From positions 62,001-126,000 of the forward strand of contig NZ_SELD02000001.1 of NCBI RefSeq assembly GCF_004923205.2: 64,000 nucleotides of DNA. Reading direction: 5' to 3'. A program made the translations under genes and the position numbers. The notes beneath the pieces are model-generated. The model searched no databases, was not told where the DNA came from, and saw nothing but the letters and a program-made list of their open reading frames with translations. Source of the DNA: Paracoccus aeridis. GTDB taxonomy: Bacteria > Pseudomonadota > Alphaproteobacteria > Rhodobacterales > Rhodobacteraceae. The first letter of the stretch is position 1; every line of letters begins with the position of its first letter. Of this stretch, positions 52,754 to 62,059 are shown in pieces.

Positions 52754-54739
52754 TCAGAATGCCTGCCCGAGGCCGAGATAGACCTGCACGCCCTCGCCGG
52801 TGTCGCCGCCGACGGGCCCCGCCACGTCGAAGCGCAGCGGGCCGATGGGCGTGTTGTAGCGCACCCCCACGCCCGCGCCCGCGTGCCAGTCGCTGTCGCC
52901 GCCGAAGCTGCCGTCGGTCCAGACCTTGCCCGCGTCGGCAAAGCCCACCAGCCCGATCCGTTCGCGCAGCTGGTAGCGGATCTCGGCGGTGGCGTTGGCG
53001 ACGCTCATCCCGCCCGTCTCGATCGTGGTGCCGTCCGAGCCGACGATCGCCTCGGCGCCGAGCGACTGGTAGGGCTGGCCGCGCACGGATGCGCCGCCGC
53101 CCGAATAGAACAGGTACTCGCGCGGGGTTTCCTCGATCGTGGGTCCGAAGATCGACCCGGCGCGGGCGCGGCCTGCCAGCGTGAAGCGGTCGGTCTGCCC
53201 GAAGCTGCGATAGGCGCGCCCCTCGGCCACGGCCCGGGCGCCCGAGCCGGTGTCCTCGAAGCCGGTGAAGGGCGTCAGCTCGCCCTGCAGCCAGAAGCCG
53301 CGCCTGGCGTCCGTCATCAGCGGCTCGCGCCGGTCCCAGGTGACGGCGATCGGCAGCGCCAGCACCTCGAAGTCGGAGATCCCGTCGGAGTCGTCGTCGA
53401 CCCTGGACCTGCGATACTGCAATGCGATGTCGCCGGTCAGCCGTTCGCTCGGCTGGTAGGTGAAGCCGATGCCCAGCACGCCGAGATCCTGGTCGTAGTC
53501 TTCCTCGCGCAGCTGCTCGGCCCGCGCTTCGACATAGGCGGTGGTGTCGGCGTTCAGGGTCGCGGGGCGGTCCAGCCGCACCCCCAGCAGCAGGTCGCGC
53601 CCCGAGGTGCCCGACCCGATGTCGCGCACCGCGGCGTCCACCCGCAGCCGCTCGCCCCCGCCCAGGAGGTTGCGGTGCATCCAGTAGCCCGAGATCGCGG
53701 CACCGTCCTGCGAGCTCAGCTCGAACCCGATGCCCACGCGCCGCAGCTTCTGTTCCACTACCGTCAGCGTCACGTCCAGCGTGTCGCCGGGGCCGAGGAA
53801 CTCGGCTTCTTCCAGCGTGATGGCGGAAAAGACGCCGGTGCGGCGCAGGCGGCGGCGCACGTCGTCCAGTTCCTCGGGATCGAACGGCTCTCCCTCGGGG
53901 AAGCCCGCGATGTTGCGGAGCCGGCGCGGGTCCATCCGCTGGTTGCCGCTGATCGTCAGCTTGCCGAAGCGGACGCGGGGGCCGGGGTCCAGCGCGATGC
54001 GGCTGTCGATGGTGGCGGTCGGGTGGCTCGCCACGATCTCGGTCGCGGCCACGTCGGCCTTGGCGTGGCTTTGTTCGCGCCACGCCTCGACGCCCGCGCG
54101 GGCGGCCTGCCGGATGGTCGAGGTGCGCGCGACCTCGCCCACGGCGTAGCCGGTGGGAAGGTCGGTCCCGGGGGCCAGCGGGGCGATCTGCGCGCGGCTG
54201 TAGCGGAAGGCGGGGCCGGTCTGGACGTCCACCACGACCTGCTGCACCCGGTCCGGCGCATCGAGGGGCGCGATCGAGGACGCCTCGACCCCGTCCAGCC
54301 GGATCGCGATGACGACGCTGTAGTAACCGTTGTCGTAGAGCGCGGCCACGAGCCGGGCATAGTCGGCCCGGGCGGCCGCCAAGATGTCCTGCCCCGTCAG
54401 CCGCCCCTCGGCCAGCGTGTCGGTGAGGACCGAGGCGTTGCGAAGCGTGCGCTCCAGCCCCGGATCGCTGCCCTGCACCCTGAACACCAGATCGACCGGC
54501 GAGTTCGTGCCGGGCCTGCCCCCGAACAGCCGTGCAAAGGGGGACGAGGCAGAGCCGACAGAGCCCGAGCCAGCCGAACCCGACCCGGACCCCGCAGGCC
54601 CGGACGACTGCGCCACCGCCACGCGCGGCCCCGTGGCCACGCCGGCGGCAATCCCCGCCACGCACAAGGCCGCGATCGATGCCGCGGTCAGGTGCCGTCT
54701 GCCCGCGACCCGCCGGCCGCCGCGATCACTGGTCTGCAC
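52754..54739 (-). CDS. tamA: Outer-membrane assembly factor TamA (Omp85 family)
   Basis: 661 residues. A signal segment HLTAASIAALCVAGIAAGV with cleavage near AVAQ is followed by POTRA domains, the barrel from about residue 330 and a C-terminal aromatic residue (VQVYLGLGQAF). The Omp85 signature is seen in RGQPYQSLGAEAIVGSDG and GPLRFDVAGPVG. It lies immediately before tamB. The start is GTG 54739 (ACAGG upstream); no ATG is available before the signal. The first ~60 residues after the signal contain a Ser/Gly repeat (SGPAGSGSGSAGSGSVGSAS). Confidence 0.9.
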   Translation of the reverse strand: MQTSDRGGRRVAGRRHLTAASIAALCVAGIAAGVATGPRVAVAQSSGPAGSGSGSAGSGSVGSASSPFARLFGGRPGTNSPVDLVFRVQGSDPGLERTLRNASVLTDTLAEGRLTGQDILAAARADYARLVAALYDNGYYSVVIAIRLDGVEASSIAPLDAPDRVQQVVVDVQTGPAFRYSRAQIAPLAPGTDLPTGYAVGEVARTSTIRQAARAGVEAWREQSHAKADVAATEIVASHPTATIDSRIALDPGPRVRFGKLTISGNQRMDPRRLRNIAGFPEGEPFDPEELDDVRRRLRRTGVFSAITLEEAEFLGPGDTLDVTLTVVEQKLRRVGIGFELSSQDGAAISGYWMHRNLLGGGERLRVDAAVRDIGSGTSGRDLLLGVRLDRPATLNADTTAYVEARAEQLREEDYDQDLGVLGIGFTYQPSERLTGDIALQYRRSRVDDDSDGISDFEVLALPIAVTWDRREPLMTDARRGFWLQGELTPFTGFEDTGSGARAVAEGRAYRSFGQTDRFTLAGRARAGSIFGPTIEETPREYLFYSGGGASVRGQPYQSLGAEAIVGSDGTTIETGGMSVANATAEIRYQLRERIGLVGFADAGKVWTDGSFGGDSDWHAGAGVGVRYNTPIGPLRFDVAGPVGGDTGEGVQVYLGLGQAF

Positions 54740-54828
54740 GTTGCCTGTCCGCCCGTTCTTGATCTTGTTCTTTGCGGGCAGTCTTGCAGCCTGCGGCGCC
54801 AAAAGCCAGACGAACGGCGCACGGCCGT

Positions 54829-55716
54829 TCAGATTTCCCGCAGCCGTGCCATGCACCCCCTGAGCGGGGCGAGGTCGTCGACGATCTCGACCACCGGCAT
54901 GTCGCGCAGGTGGTCGATCACGGCGGGCGGCATGCCGGGCGCGGCGAAGACCTGTTCCAGCCCGCCCAGGAACGCGGCGCGTTCGGCCGCCATCGCGCGG
55001 GCCGCGCTGCCGGCGAGCCAAAGCCCCTGGTCGGGCCAGTGCCGCATTGCGAGGTCGCCGCAGGTCATCCCGAACAGTTCGGCCGCAAGGGCCATCGGCG
55101 CGGCGTGGCCCGCCGCCCTCGCCGCATCGGTCAGGCGCGGCAGGGCGGGGCCGGCCAGCAGCAGCTCGATGGTGGGGAAGTCGCGGGTGGCCGCGCCGAT
55201 CGCGTCCTGCAGCCTGCGCGCGACCATCGCGGGCAGGAGCGCGTGGCCGGTTTCCGATTCCAGCGCCAGCGTGCGGCCGCCCTCGCGCCGGACCGGGCAG
55301 ACGTTGAACCCGGTGCCCGCGTTCACGACCAGCGCCTGCGCGTTGCCGCCCCAGTCGCGCCGGCCCGGCCTCACCACCGCGACCTGGCCGTCGCCCAGGT
55401 GCGGCAGCGCATAGCCGGTCGCGGCCATGTCGTTGATGACCTGCGCCTCGCAGCCCAGGTCGGCGGCAAGCTGCGCCTGGGGCAACGCCCAGTCACGGTT
55501 GGTGAGATGGCCGACGCCGTCGATCACCGGACCCGCGACCGACACCACGATCCGACCCGGATCGGGCGCCCCCGGCCCCAGCATCCGGCGCACCAGCGGC
55601 ACGAACTCGGACTGCGGCAGCGGTCCCCGCACCACCTCCGTCCGCGAGAATGCGGCATTTTCCACGATTCCGACGCGAAGATTCGTGCCCCCGATATCCG
55701 CCACGACGTCAGACAC
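54829..55716 (-). CDS. glk: Glucokinase
   Basis: 295-residue Glk-family hexokinase-fold kinase, phosphorylating glucose with ATP. ADIGGTNLRVGIVE is the phosphate loop, SVAGPVIDGVGHLTNRDW and QVINDMAATGYALPHLG the sugar-binding segment, and VVNAGTGFNV the second phosphate loop. Sequence is the Glk and not the ROK subtype (no CxCGxxGC). The last part fits a kinase C-terminal lobe. It starts at ATG 55716; the secreted-protein gene is divergent across about 140 bases. Confidence 0.88.
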   Translation of the reverse strand: MSDVVADIGGTNLRVGIVENAAFSRTEVVRGPLPQSEFVPLVRRMLGPGAPDPGRIVVSVAGPVIDGVGHLTNRDWALPQAQLAADLGCEAQVINDMAATGYALPHLGDGQVAVVRPGRRDWGGNAQALVVNAGTGFNVCPVRREGGRTLALESETGHALLPAMVARRLQDAIGAATRDFPTIELLLAGPALPRLTDAARAAGHAAPMALAAELFGMTCGDLAMRHWPDQGLWLAGSAARAMAAERAAFLGGLEQVFAAPGMPPAVIDHLRDMPVVEIVDDLAPLRGCMARLREI

Positions 55717-55770
55717 TTGCCACCTCTCGCTGCCTTTTTCTCACGTTGCCTTGATCGATCGTGCGTGATC

Positions 55771-55788
55771 CCGGCAACAAATTGCCGG
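55771..55788. promoter_or_regulatory. Inverted repeat in the glk divergent region
   Basis: CCGGCAA-CAAA-TTGCCGG is a perfect 7-bp repeat with a 4-base loop, midway between glk and the secreted-protein gene. It could bind a regulator serving both; no T tract suggests a terminator. Confidence 0.35.
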
Positions 55789-55856
55789 AACTGCATAGTG
55801 CCTTGCGCGTTTTCCCTTGACAAAGCACGACAAGTAAAATGCCGAGGGATTTTCCC

Positions 55857-56288
55857 ATGTTCGCCGTTCGCACCGCCGCCCTGATCCTGGCCGCCACCGC
55901 CGCTGTTGCACCCGTAACCGCAGCTCACTCTGCCGTCGAGGCCCGAGGCGAGCTGCCGGCCGTCAAGGCATGGTCGGCCGTCGCCGGGATGAGCGCGCGG
56001 CAGGTCGTGGACCTGGCCGGGACCCTGCCCACCGGCAGCGCCGACGCGGGCACGCCCTGGTGCGACGCCAGCGCCCAGATTCACGGCGCGCTGGACGCCG
56101 AGTTCGGCGAAACGCTGGTGCTGGCGAAGCGCGACGGGCTGCGCCTGTGGGGCTCGGACGAGATGGGGACGTGGACGATGGTTTTCGAACGCCCCGACGG
56201 CAGCAGCTGCATCGTCGCGTCTGGCATCGGCTACCAGGACGGGACCGATCCGTCCGTGATCTTCCGGACCGCCGGGCTGCCGGGCTGA
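55857..56288 (+). CDS. Secreted protein of unknown function
   Basis: 143 residues. A signal peptide MFAVRTAALILAATAAVAPVTAA is followed by a compact domain with two Cys (WCDASAQ and SSCIVASG) that may form a disulfide, and a Trp-rich middle (LRLWGSDEMGTWTMVFE). No family is recognised. Start 55857 has GAGGGA seven bases up; 55839 has none. A terminator-like hairpin follows. It lies ahead of ahcY with 101 bases between. Confidence 0.7.
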   Translation: MFAVRTAALILAATAAVAPVTAAHSAVEARGELPAVKAWSAVAGMSARQVVDLAGTLPTGSADAGTPWCDASAQIHGALDAEFGETLVLAKRDGLRLWGSDEMGTWTMVFERPDGSSCIVASGIGYQDGTDPSVIFRTAGLPG

Positions 56289-56339
56289 GCGGCGAGGGGC
56301 CCGCTCCGGCCCGTCTCACCCTTCTGTCGATTGCGTCCA

Positions 56340-56370
56340 AGCGCCGGCTGTGACATGCCGGCGCTGATTC
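56340..56370 (+). terminator. Terminator hairpin before ahcY
   Basis: Perfect 9-bp stem AGCGCCGGC / GCCGGCGCT with an 8-base loop, followed by GATTCTTTTCC. It ends the secreted-protein transcript or acts as an attenuator in the ahcY leader. Confidence 0.65.
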
Positions 56371-56389
56371 TTTTCCCCGGGCACGACAC

Positions 56390-57790
56390 ATGCAAACCCA
56401 AGACGGCTCGATCATCCGCGACATTACCCTTGCCGATTTCGGCCGCAAGGAACTGGACATCGCGGAAACCGAAATGCCCGGCCTGATGGCGCTGCGGCAG
56501 GAATACGGCGCGGCGAAGCCGCTCGCCGGCGCGCGGATCGCGGGATCGCTCCACATGACGATCCAGACAGCGGTTCTGATCGAGACGCTGGTCGCACTTG
56601 GCGCCGAGGTCCGCTGGGCGTCCTGCAACATCTATTCCACGCAGGACCACGCCGCCGCGGCGATCGCCGCGACCGGCGTCCCGGTCTTCGCGGTCAAGGG
56701 CGAGACGCTGCCCGAATACTGGTCCTACACCGACAGGATCTTCCAGTTCGCCGATGGCACCGCGAACATGATCCTGGACGACGGCGGGGACGCCACGCTC
56801 TATATCCTTCTCGGCGCGCGGGTCGAGGCGGGCGAGACCGACCTGATCGGCGCGCCGCAGTCCGAAGAGGAAGAGGCGCTGTTCGCCCAGATCCGCGAGC
56901 GGCTGGCGGCGAGCCCCGGCTGGTTCACCGCGCAGCGCGACGCGATCCGCGGCGTGTCCGAGGAAACCACCACCGGCGTTCACCGGCTCTACGACCTGCA
57001 CAAGCAGGGGCTTCTGCCGTTCCCTGCGATCAACGTGAACGACAGCGTCACCAAGTCGAAGTTCGACAACAAGTACGGCTGCAAGGAATCACTCGTGGAC
57101 GGCATCCGCCGCGCGACCGACACGATGATGGCCGGCAAGGTCGCGGTCGTCTGCGGGTATGGCGACGTGGGCAAGGGCTCGGCGGCCAGCCTGCGCGGGG
57201 CGGGCGCGCGCGTGAAGGTGACCGAGGTCGATCCGATCTGCGCCCTGCAGGCCGCGATGGACGGGTTCGAGGTCGTGACCCTGGAAGACGTGGCCGCCAC
57301 CGCCGACATCTTCGTGACGACCACCGGCAACAGGGACGTGATCCGGCTCGAGCACATGCGCGAGATGAAGGACATGGCCATCGTCGGCAACATCGGCCAC
57401 TTCGACAACGAGATCCAGGTCGCCGCGCTCCGCAACCACAAGTGGACGAACATCAAGGACCAGGTGGACATGATCGAGATGCCTTCGGGCAACCGCATCA
57501 TCCTGCTGAGCCAGGGGCGCCTGCTGAACCTCGGCAACGCCACCGGGCACCCGTCCTTCGTCATGTCGGCCAGCTTCACCAACCAGGTGCTGGCGCAGAT
57601 CGAGTTGTGGACCCGCGGCGACGACTACCAGCCCGGCGTCTACATCCTGCCCAAGCACCTCGACGAAAAGGTCGCGCGGCTTCACCTCGACCGGATCGGC
57701 GTCAGGCTGACGCAGCTGCGGCCCGAACAGGCCGACTACATCGGCGTCAGCGTCGACGGCCCGTTCAAGGCGGAACATTACCGCTACTGA
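56390..57790 (+). CDS. ahcY: Adenosylhomocysteinase
   Basis: 466-residue NAD-dependent enzyme that splits S-adenosylhomocysteine to adenosine and homocysteine. [52 protein letters not shown] (NAD loop), TTGNRDVI and the C-terminal HYRY are all diagnostic. Length is in the alphaproteobacterial range. There is no strong ribosome site, and the leader has one hairpin. The next gene starts one base after its stop. Confidence 0.97.
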   Translation: MQTQDGSIIRDITLADFGRKELDIAETEMPGLMALRQEYGAAKPLAGARIAGSLHMTIQTAVLIETLVALGAEVRWASCNIYSTQDHAAAAIAATGVPVFAVKGETLPEYWSYTDRIFQFADGTANMILDDGGDATLYILLGARVEAGETDLIGAPQSEEEEALFAQIRERLAASPGWFTAQRDAIRGVSEETTTGVHRLYDLHKQGLLPFPAINVNDSVTKSKFDNKYGCKESLVDGIRRATDTMMAGKVAVVCGYGDVGKGSAASLRGAGARVKVTEVDPICALQAAMDGFEVVTLEDVAATADIFVTTTGNRDVIRLEHMREMKDMAIVGNIGHFDNEIQVAALRNHKWTNIKDQVDMIEMPSGNRIILLSQGRLLNLGNATGHPSFVMSASFTNQVLAQIELWTRGDDYQPGVYILPKHLDEKVARLHLDRIGVRLTQLRPEQADYIGVSVDGPFKAEHYRY

Positions 57791-57791
57791 C

Positions 57792-58154
57792 ATGCGGTAT
57801 GTCTGGGGCGGCCTCGGCTTTCTGGCCATTGCACTCGCGGTGATCGGAACCGTCCTTCCGATCATGCCGACCGTGCCGTTCCTGATCGTGGCGGCGTTCG
57901 CCTTTGCACGCTCGTCGCCCCGGTTCCACCGGCGGCTGATGGACCACCGCATCTTCGGCCCGCAGATCCGGCAGTGGCAGGATCATCACGCGATCGAGCG
58001 TCGGGTGAAGGTCATCGCCATCGCCAGCATGGCGGGGGGGCTCTGCGTCAGCTATTTCCTGCTGCCGCCCGAGCTGTGGCTGGTCCAGTTCGGCGTGCTG
58101 GCGCTGGTTTCGGTCTTCATCGCCAGCCGCCCGGCACCGCCTCCGGGGGCCTGA
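57792..58154 (+). CDS. YbaN/DUF454-family inner membrane protein
   Basis: 120 residues with three or four helices. GLGFLAIALAVIGTVLPIMPTVPFLIVAAFAFARSSPRFH is the DUF454 signature (G-x-LP-x-LPT-x-PF-x-L-x-A-x-F). It sits one base behind ahcY, which implies coupled expression. Function unknown. RARSSPRFHRRLMDH gives a cytoplasmic basic turn. Confidence 0.85.
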   Translation: MRYVWGGLGFLAIALAVIGTVLPIMPTVPFLIVAAFAFARSSPRFHRRLMDHRIFGPQIRQWQDHHAIERRVKVIAIASMAGGLCVSYFLLPPELWLVQFGVLALVSVFIASRPAPPPGA

Positions 58155-58158
58155 CAGG

Positions 58159-58803
58159 TCAGCCCCGACCCGCCGCGCGGACCATCCGCCCGATCGCCTC
58201 GGCATGGCCGGGCTTCGCCGCGACCACCCCGGCGCAGAGCGCGAGCGCGGTTTCCATCAGCGCCTCGCGGGGCACGATCCGGTCGATGAGACCCCAGGCC
58301 AGTGCCTCCTCGGCGCCGATCCGCTGCCCGGCCGACAGGATCATCGCCGCGCGCGAGCGGCCGACCAGCCGGACCATCCGCACCACGTCGGACGGCGGCG
58401 GCAGGTAGCCGAGCCGCATCACCGGATAGAAGAACGTCGCTTCAGGCACCGCGATGCGGATGTCACAGGCAAGCGCCATGCCGTTCGCCCCGCCCGCAAT
58501 CGTGCCGTTCAGCGCCGCGACCGTGAGGCAGGGCAGGTCCGCGACGGCCCCCGACAGCCTTTCCCACGCGGACGAGACGGCCAGGCCCGCCGCCGCCTCG
58601 CCAAGGTCCGCGCCGGCCGAGAACACCTTGCCGTTCCCGGTCAAAACCAGCGCCCGTGCCCCGGAACGCCCCGCCTCCGTCACCGCCGCGCACAGGCTGT
58701 CCAGCATCGCCCCGGTCAGTGCATTGGCCTTTGCGGGGCGATTCAGCACGAGTTTGACCACGCTCTCGGGATCGCGATGGATCCAAACGAGGTCGTCCGT
58801 CAT
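58159..58803 (-). CDS. Divergent enoyl-CoA hydratase/isomerase family protein
   Basis: 214 residues, shorter than the usual ~260. The crotonase fold is clear: NRPAKANALTGAMLDSL, ALVLTGNGKVFSAGADLG and GTIAGGANGMALACDIRIA (oxyanion hole). The segment that normally reads GxxPxxGGxxRL is YLPPPSDVVRMVRLVG, and the position of the second catalytic Glu (…FFYPVMRLGYLP) is not Glu. So hydratase activity is doubtful; an isomerase or another acyl-CoA activity is possible. It starts at ATG 58803 and is convergent with the YbaN-like gene (4 bases apart). Confidence 0.8.
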   Translation of the reverse strand: MTDDLVWIHRDPESVVKLVLNRPAKANALTGAMLDSLCAAVTEAGRSGARALVLTGNGKVFSAGADLGEAAAGLAVSSAWERLSGAVADLPCLTVAALNGTIAGGANGMALACDIRIAVPEATFFYPVMRLGYLPPPSDVVRMVRLVGRSRAAMILSAGQRIGAEEALAWGLIDRIVPREALMETALALCAGVVAAKPGHAEAIGRMVRAAGRG

Positions 58804-58872
58804 TGGCCTGTGATCCTCGCCGTGCGACAAATCGGCAAGACGAACCTGACGCCCAACCTGAGAGGAAGATGC

Positions 58873-60615
58873 ATGCATTTCCGTGCGACGAGTTCCATTT
58901 TCGCCCTTCTCGCTTCCGCTACGCCCGTTCTGGCGGACGTGACGCCTGCCGAAGTGTGGCAGAGCTGGACCGAGTACTACAAGGTCTCGGGCTACACGGT
59001 CGCCGAGGGTGCGCGGCAGGAAACGGGCGACAGCCTCGTCCTCAGCGACGTGGTGCTGACGATGGACGGCCAGGATTCCGACGTGTCCCTGACCATTCCG
59101 CAGATCACCCTGACCGGCACGGGCGACGGCCGCGTCCGGACGACCACGTCGGACCAGTCGACCGCCAGGTTCGTGGTGAAGGACGCCGAGGACGGGGACG
59201 TCAACGTGACCGCCACCCTGGCGCACCCGGGCACCGAGGTGATTTCGTCCGGGACCGCCGGCGACCTGACCAGCGAAACCCGGATGCCGAACCTCACCGT
59301 GACGCTGGACGAGGTCGTCACGGCCGACGAGACGCATTCCGACCTTGCCACGCTGACCGTGGCCGACCTCGGCATCCGCGAGCATGTCGTGCAGGGGGAC
59401 CCGCTCAAGGCCGACTTCGACGTGACCAGCGGCCGCAGCGAGCTGGCCCTGAACGTCGCGGGCAAGGACGACGACGGCGCCGACTACAAGGTGAACGGCA
59501 ACATCGCGCTGAACTCGCTGAAGAGCACGGGCTCGGGCACGTTCCCGGCCAATGCCCGGATGGACGAGAACATGGCCGCCGCCCTGCGCGCCGGGATGGC
59601 GTTCACCGCGAACCTGCAGGCGGGTCCGCTGACCGCCAGCTTCGATCTCGCCGGCACCGGCGAGGACGGCGCGCCGATGACCGCCGCGGTCAAGGGCGAC
59701 GGCCAGGGCTTCAGCGCCGACATCGGCCTGTCGCAGGCCGGCCTGAACTACCAGGTCGATAGCGACCGGATGACGGCCGAGGTCACGTCGTCCGACATGC
59801 CGTTCCCGGTCACCTACGGGATGGACAGCAACAGCGTCCTGCTGCAGCTGCCCGTTAGCGCAAGCGACGAGCCGCAGCCGTTCAAGTTCACCTACTCGAT
59901 CGCCGGCCTGACGCTTGGCGACGCCATCTGGGACCAGTTCGACCAGGCGAAGGTGCTGCCGCGCGACCCGGCCAACCTCGACATCGACGTGACCGGCAAC
60001 CTGCGGGTGAAGCAGGACGTGCTGGACCCCGAGGTGATGAAGGCGGCCGAAGCTGCCGCCGAAGCCGGAACGGATGACGCTGCGCCCGCGACCGAAGGCG
60101 CCGCGCCTGCGACCGACGGGACGACCCCGGACGCCGCTGCCCCGGACGCGGCCACGCCGGATGCGCCTGCTCCCGACGCGGCGGACGCCACGACCCCGGA
60201 CGCGACCGCTCCGGACGCGGCGGACGCCACCACTCCGGATGCGGCCACCCCGGACGCGACCGAAACCGAAGCCGCCGAGGCACCGGAAGATCCGTACGAG
60301 CCCGTCGATATCGCCATCAACCAGTTCGCGCTGTCGGGCGCGGGCGTCAACGTGACCGCCGCCGGCAATCTTGCGGCTGCGGGCGAAGGCGGGATGGAAA
60401 CCCCGGTCGGGCAGATCAACGCGCGGGCCGAGGGGCTGAACGGCCTTCTGGACCGCCTCGTGCAGATCGGCGTCGTACAGCAGGAACAGGTCGGGGCGGC
60501 GCGGATGATGCTCGCGATGTTCACCAAGGCGGGCGAGGGCCCGGACACGGCGACCATGGACATTGAGTTCAGGGAAGGCGGCTCGATCTTTGCCAACGGC
60601 CAGCAGGTGAAGTAA
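58873..60615 (+). CDS. DUF2125 secreted protein with Thr/Pro/Asp repeat
   Basis: 580 residues. Signal peptide MHFRATSSIFALLASATPVLA is followed by a long beta-rich body. Residues about 397-455 are a degenerate repeat of APDAATPD/TTPDATAPDAADA units, a flexible acidic linker. The last ~110 residues (VDIAINQFALSGAGVNVTAAGN...) end GGSIFANGQQVK. I place it in DUF2125 of Rhodobacterales. It probably works in the periplasm. AGAGGAAG precedes the ATG. A hairpin terminator follows. Confidence 0.7.
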   Translation: MHFRATSSIFALLASATPVLADVTPAEVWQSWTEYYKVSGYTVAEGARQETGDSLVLSDVVLTMDGQDSDVSLTIPQITLTGTGDGRVRTTTSDQSTARFVVKDAEDGDVNVTATLAHPGTEVISSGTAGDLTSETRMPNLTVTLDEVVTADETHSDLATLTVADLGIREHVVQGDPLKADFDVTSGRSELALNVAGKDDDGADYKVNGNIALNSLKSTGSGTFPANARMDENMAAALRAGMAFTANLQAGPLTASFDLAGTGEDGAPMTAAVKGDGQGFSADIGLSQAGLNYQVDSDRMTAEVTSSDMPFPVTYGMDSNSVLLQLPVSASDEPQPFKFTYSIAGLTLGDAIWDQFDQAKVLPRDPANLDIDVTGNLRVKQDVLDPEVMKAAEAAAEAGTDDAAPATEGAAPATDGTTPDAAAPDAATPDAPAPDAADATTPDATAPDAADATTPDAATPDATETEAAEAPEDPYEPVDIAINQFALSGAGVNVTAAGNLAAAGEGGMETPVGQINARAEGLNGLLDRLVQIGVVQQEQVGAARMMLAMFTKAGEGPDTATMDIEFREGGSIFANGQQVK

Positions 60616-60640
60616 CGATCTGCCTCAGGACGCTTGGCGG

Positions 60641-60664
60641 GGGACCGGGCCTGTGCCCGGTCCC
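60641..60664 (+). terminator. Hairpin terminator after the DUF2125 gene
   Basis: Perfect 10-bp stem GGGACCGGGC / GCCCGGTCCC with loop CTGT, then TTCC. The T tract is short but the stem is strong and intergenic. Confidence 0.6.
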
Positions 60665-60709
60665 TTCCGCATCGAGCGGTCCCCCCAACTTGCTGGAAGG
60701 CTGCCCGAC

Positions 60710-62059
60710 ATGCGTGACGATCTTGACCTGCAGGCACTGACCGCCGCGCTTCTGGACGCGGCCAGGGCCGCCGGCGCCGACCAGGCCGACGCGCTGGCGG
60801 TGGGCGGGTCGTCGCTGTCGGTCGAGGTGCGGGGCGGCCGGCTGGAACACGCCGAGCGCGCCGACGGGACCGAGCTTGGCCTGCGGGTACTGATCGGCGG
60901 CCGGCAGGCCTGCGTGGCCGCAAGCAACCTGTCGCCCGAAACGATGCGCGAGATGGCCGAGCGCGCCGTCGCCATGGCGCGCGAGGCGCCGGTGGACGAC
61001 GCTCTCGCGCTGGCCGATCCGGCGCAACTCGCCCCCCGCTACGACGGCGGCCTGCAACTGGCCGAGGACACGGCCCCGCCCGCGCCCGCGTCGCTGCAGG
61101 ACGCGGCGCTGCGGGCCGAGGCGGCGGCGCGCGCCGTCAGCGGCGTCAGCATGATCGACAGCGCCGGCGCCGCCTTTGCCCGGCGCGGGCTGTTCCTCGC
61201 CACCAGCAACGGCTTCGCCGCGGGTTACGAGCGCACGTCCCACTCTGTGTCGGCGGTCGCGATCACGGGCGAGGGAACCGCGATGGAGCGCGACTGGGCA
61301 GGGGAATCGCGGGTCTGGGCCGCCGACATGCCCGCCCCCGAGGAGATCGGCCGCCTCGCCGGCGAACGCACGGCGGCCCGCGCCGGCGCCCGCAAGCCGC
61401 CCACCGGCGCGGTGCCCGTGCTGTTCGACCAGCGCGTCGCGGGCGGGCTGATCGGGCACCTGCTGTCGGCCGTGAACGGGTCGGCGGTGGCGCGGGGCGC
61501 GTCATGGCTGCGGGATGCGCTGGACACGCAGGTCCTTCCCGCGGGCTTCGACCTGATCGAGGACCCGCTTACGCCGCGCTTCGGCGCGAGCCGCCCGTTC
61601 GACGCCGAGGGGCTGCCCACCGCCGAACGCGCCATCGTCCGCGACGGCGTGCTGCAGGGATGGACGCTGGATATCGCCACGGCGAACAAGCTGGGCCTGC
61701 AATCGACGGCGAACGCGGTGCGCGGCGCCTCCAGCCCGCCGTCGCCCGGGGTTTCGAACGTGCGGCTGTCGCCCGGCGCGATCAGCCGCGATCAGATGCT
61801 GCGCGACATGGGGCGGGGCCTTGTCGTGACCTCGTTCCTCGGTTCGTCGATCAACGCGACCACGGGGGACTATTCGCGGGGCGCGGCGGGGTTCTGGGTC
61901 GAGGGCGGAGAGATCGCCTACGCCGTCAACGAATGCACCATCGCGGGCAACCTGCGCGACATGCTGCTGCGCCTGACCGCGGCGGACGACCTGCCGGAAT
62001 GGCGCAGCCACGCCGTCCCCAGCCTGCTGGTGGAAGGGATGACCCTTGCCGGCAGCTGA
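60710..62059 (+). CDS. pmbA: PmbA/TldE-family metalloprotease partner
   Basis: 449 residues. PmbA pairs with TldD to mature peptides such as microcins and degrade unfolded ones. AERADGTELGLRVLIGGRQACVA, TSNGFAAGYERTSHSVSAVA, VLFDQRVAGGLIGHLLSAVNGSAVARG and SFLGSSINATTGDYSRGAAGFWVEGGE are family motifs. It lacks the HExxxH zinc motif, as PmbA should. ATG 60710 has TGGAAGG upstream. TldD is not in the window. Confidence 0.92.
   Translation: MRDDLDLQALTAALLDAARAAGADQADALAVGGSSLSVEVRGGRLEHAERADGTELGLRVLIGGRQACVAASNLSPETMREMAERAVAMAREAPVDDALALADPAQLAPRYDGGLQLAEDTAPPAPASLQDAALRAEAAARAVSGVSMIDSAGAAFARRGLFLATSNGFAAGYERTSHSVSAVAITGEGTAMERDWAGESRVWAADMPAPEEIGRLAGERTAARAGARKPPTGAVPVLFDQRVAGGLIGHLLSAVNGSAVARGASWLRDALDTQVLPAGFDLIEDPLTPRFGASRPFDAEGLPTAERAIVRDGVLQGWTLDIATANKLGLQSTANAVRGASSPPSPGVSNVRLSPGAISRDQMLRDMGRGLVVTSFLGSSINATTGDYSRGAAGFWVEGGEIAYAVNECTIAGNLRDMLLRLTAADDLPEWRSHAVPSLLVEGMTLAGS

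Noticed and set aside
47604..52781. Open frame of about 1725 codons on the plus strand opposite tamB
   Set aside because: It mirrors the codon pattern of tamB; the Arg/Pro/Ala-rich product shows no domain and tamB is clearly real. A GC-rich shadow.
56289..56390. Possible SAH or SAM riboswitch before ahcY
   Set aside because: The leader lacks the conserved cores of those riboswitches as I know them; only a terminator-like hairpin is visible.
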